Shown here in pieces: positions 62,879 through 64,000 of a stretch of 64,000 bases of DNA (position 1 is the first letter of the stretch; every line of letters begins with the position of its first letter). The notes beneath the pieces were generated by a model. It saw only the letters and a list, made by a program, of their open reading frames with translations. It did no database searches and was not told the origin of the DNA. The position numbers were made by a program, and so were the translations under genes. Location of the stretch: positions 186,001-250,000 of the forward strand of contig CP110630.1 of assembly GCA_026210745.1 (NCBI GenBank). Reading direction: 5' to 3'. Source of the DNA: Exobasidium rhododendri (taxonomy: Eukaryota; Basidiomycota; Exobasidiomycetes; Exobasidiales; Exobasidiaceae).

Positions 62879-62885
62879 TATAAAA
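62879..62885 (+). promoter_or_regulatory. TATA-like element of the MFS gene
   Basis: TATAAAA lies about 79 bases before the ATG at 62964. The leader between them is pyrimidine-rich. Confidence 0.5.
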
Positions 62886-62963
62886 TGACAGGTCACCACC
62901 ACCAGATCCTCTTACACTAACCTCCTCCATTCTCTCTTTTTCTCCTACTGCATCAAAGAAAAG

Positions 62964-63939
62964 ATGAGCCAACAGGTGCTCCACAAGACCGCCTCCGAGA
63001 CAGACGACAAGATGGACTTGTACGGATCTCATGACGCGACAGAGGTGAAGACGAACTCCTCGAGTCTAGACGAGGCAGTCTTTATAGATCCAAAAGCAGA
63101 GGCAAAGCTTCGTCGTAAGATTGACATGCACGTCATTCCCTCCGTGGCGATCATCTACTTGTTTTGTTTCTTGGATCGTGCCAATGTAGGGAATGCTCGC
63201 TTGGCCGGCTTGGAGAAGGATCTAGGCATGAAAGGATACGATTACAACATCCTCCTCTCCGCCTTCTACGCGGCGTACATCCTGTTTGAGCTTCCCTCCA
63301 ACCTGATGTGTAAAGCAGTAGGCCCCGGAAAATGGTGCGTACCCCCGTGTTGACGTTAATTAGTCAAGCAGCTGACATGAATATCATCTTCCCCCCCCTC
63401 CTTCACAGGCTGCCGTTCTTGACATTCTCTTTCGGCATACTATCGCTCTGCACTGCATTTGTCCATTCTTTTGGGTCTGCCATCGCTGTTCGCTTTCTTC
63501 TGGGTGTAGCAGAGGTGAGTCGGCAAGTGTGTGTGTGTGTGTGTGCTACTAGCAAGGTGCCCACTGCGAAAGAGCCTCTCTCCCACACACAATACAAACA
63601 GGCTGGTCACCTTCCTGGCATCGCCTACTACCTCAGCCGCTGGTACACGCGTGGCGAGCTAGCTTGTGAGTTGTGCTGCCATAACACAATATTTGGTGAG
63701 AGGGCTGACTTCCTTCCTCCCCCCAATCCCACAGTCCGTCTGTCGATGTACATTGTCTGCGCTGTGAGTAGATTAAAGCTTCGAAGGGAAGGGTCAGGGG
63801 GGACGGCGTCTTACCTTCTTCTCCACCACCTCACTGCAGCCCCTCGCAGGAGCATTCGGAGGTCTTCTCGCGTCTGGGATCCTCAAGCTCGACAGCATCG
63901 GAGGTCTTCGCACCTGGAGGATGATTTTCTTGCTTGAGG
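62964..63939 (+). CDS. MFS transporter, anion:cation symporter (Dal5/Tna1-like) family, 5' part
   Basis: Probable plasma-membrane symporter for an organic anion such as allantoate, nicotinate or a related compound; the substrate cannot be read from sequence. Exons seen are 62964-63334, 63409-63514, 63602-63665, 63735-63763 and 63840-63939, with a further GTGAGG donor at 63940. All phases agree and the visible part is about 223 residues. After an acidic N-terminus come RKIDMHVIPSVAIIYLFCF (TM1) and LDRANVGNARL, a signature of this family, then YAAYILFELPSNL (TM2) and FLLGVAEAGHLPGIAYYLSRW. APLAGAFGGLLASGIL and GLRTWRMIFLLEG follow. The rest of the gene lies beyond the window. Confidence 0.9.
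63527..63545 (+). repeat. (GT)n microsatellite in intron
   Basis: A run of about nine GT units in the second intron of the MFS gene, just after its GTGAGT donor. Confidence 0.8.
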
Positions 63940-64000
63940 GTGAGGGAGTCTTTGCTGTTTCTATCTGTAGAAGTAGCAACACTGACGCCTTTTTTACCTA

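Larger units (their letters stand above)
60853..62963. other. Divergent intergenic region at the array edge, 2.1 kb
   Basis: The longest gene-free stretch of the window, between the last array gene (-) and the MFS transporter (+). From about 61400 to 62400 it is visibly AT-richer than the array. A poly-A run (61256-61267) is present. Short frames near 62350-62640 on the + strand look non-coding. No tRNA, repeat or transposon end was recognised. Confidence 0.55.

Noticed and set aside
62341-62883. Short frames before the MFS gene
   Set aside because: Overlapping frames of 60-120 codons on both strands, Pro-rich, without any recognisable feature.
1-64000. Transposons, retroelements, tRNA and rRNA genes, CRISPR
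   Set aside because: No reverse transcriptase, integrase, transposase, long terminal or inverted repeats, tRNA T-loop signatures or spaced repeats were recognised by eye on either strand.

Overview
The window looks like nuclear DNA of a basidiomycete fungus, most likely the smut lineage (Ustilaginomycotina). The evidence is short GT-AG introns of about 70-200 bases in the housekeeping genes, a typical fungal RPS29, a CSN2, a Blm10/PA200 and a Dal5-type transporter. The lineage is inferred from sequence style and gene content; no database was consulted.

Most of the window is a very large array of secreted paralogs that I do not recognise. I count 27 members: a fragment at the left edge, 13 further genes on the + strand (469-28918), two on the - strand (29098-31497), and 11 on the - strand (41807-60852). 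A housekeeping island lies between the arms: RPS29 (32666-33114), COP9 signalosome subunit 2 (33407-35074) and BLM10/PA200 (35506-41721). All members except the pair at 29-31.5 kb are transcribed towards this island. An unrelated large protein gene of unknown function (2903-5924) sits in the left arm. The right edge carries the 5' part of an anion:cation symporter-type MFS transporter (62964 to beyond the window).

Family architecture, used as shorthand in the entries: (1) a signal peptide of 20-27 residues; (2) a mature N-terminus that starts with one to five X-Pro dipeptides and usually then Met, called the XP-M head; (3) a fast-changing, low-complexity region of about 150-370 residues rich in Ser, Gly, His, Tyr, Gln and Asp, with a few short shared motifs; (4) a conserved C-terminal region of about 230 residues. 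That region can be read as three tandem copies, M1, M2 and M3, of one helical module of about 60 residues. M1 has the pattern L..DQ..IIVDRI.QIRPY, M2 WM.GL.NAQRR.VI, and M3 WQ.G.S..Q.KAVLQRMM. Each is followed by a second helix (IRK.L, LR.LFL, CYELL), a P..A..LL-like turn helix and a final helix. The genes are uninterrupted by introns, spaced roughly 80-800 bases apart, and clearly arose by repeated tandem duplication. One pair forms a divergent subfamily B, one gene has only M1 and M2, and two genes are interrupted by a single in-frame stop.

Function is unknown. A secreted, clustered, rapidly diversifying family in a fungus suggests effector-like or cell-surface interaction proteins, but this is inference. 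The X-Pro dipeptide head suggests trimming by a Ste13/DPP-IV-type dipeptidyl aminopeptidase. I saw no tRNA, rRNA, transposon, retroelement or CRISPR array.
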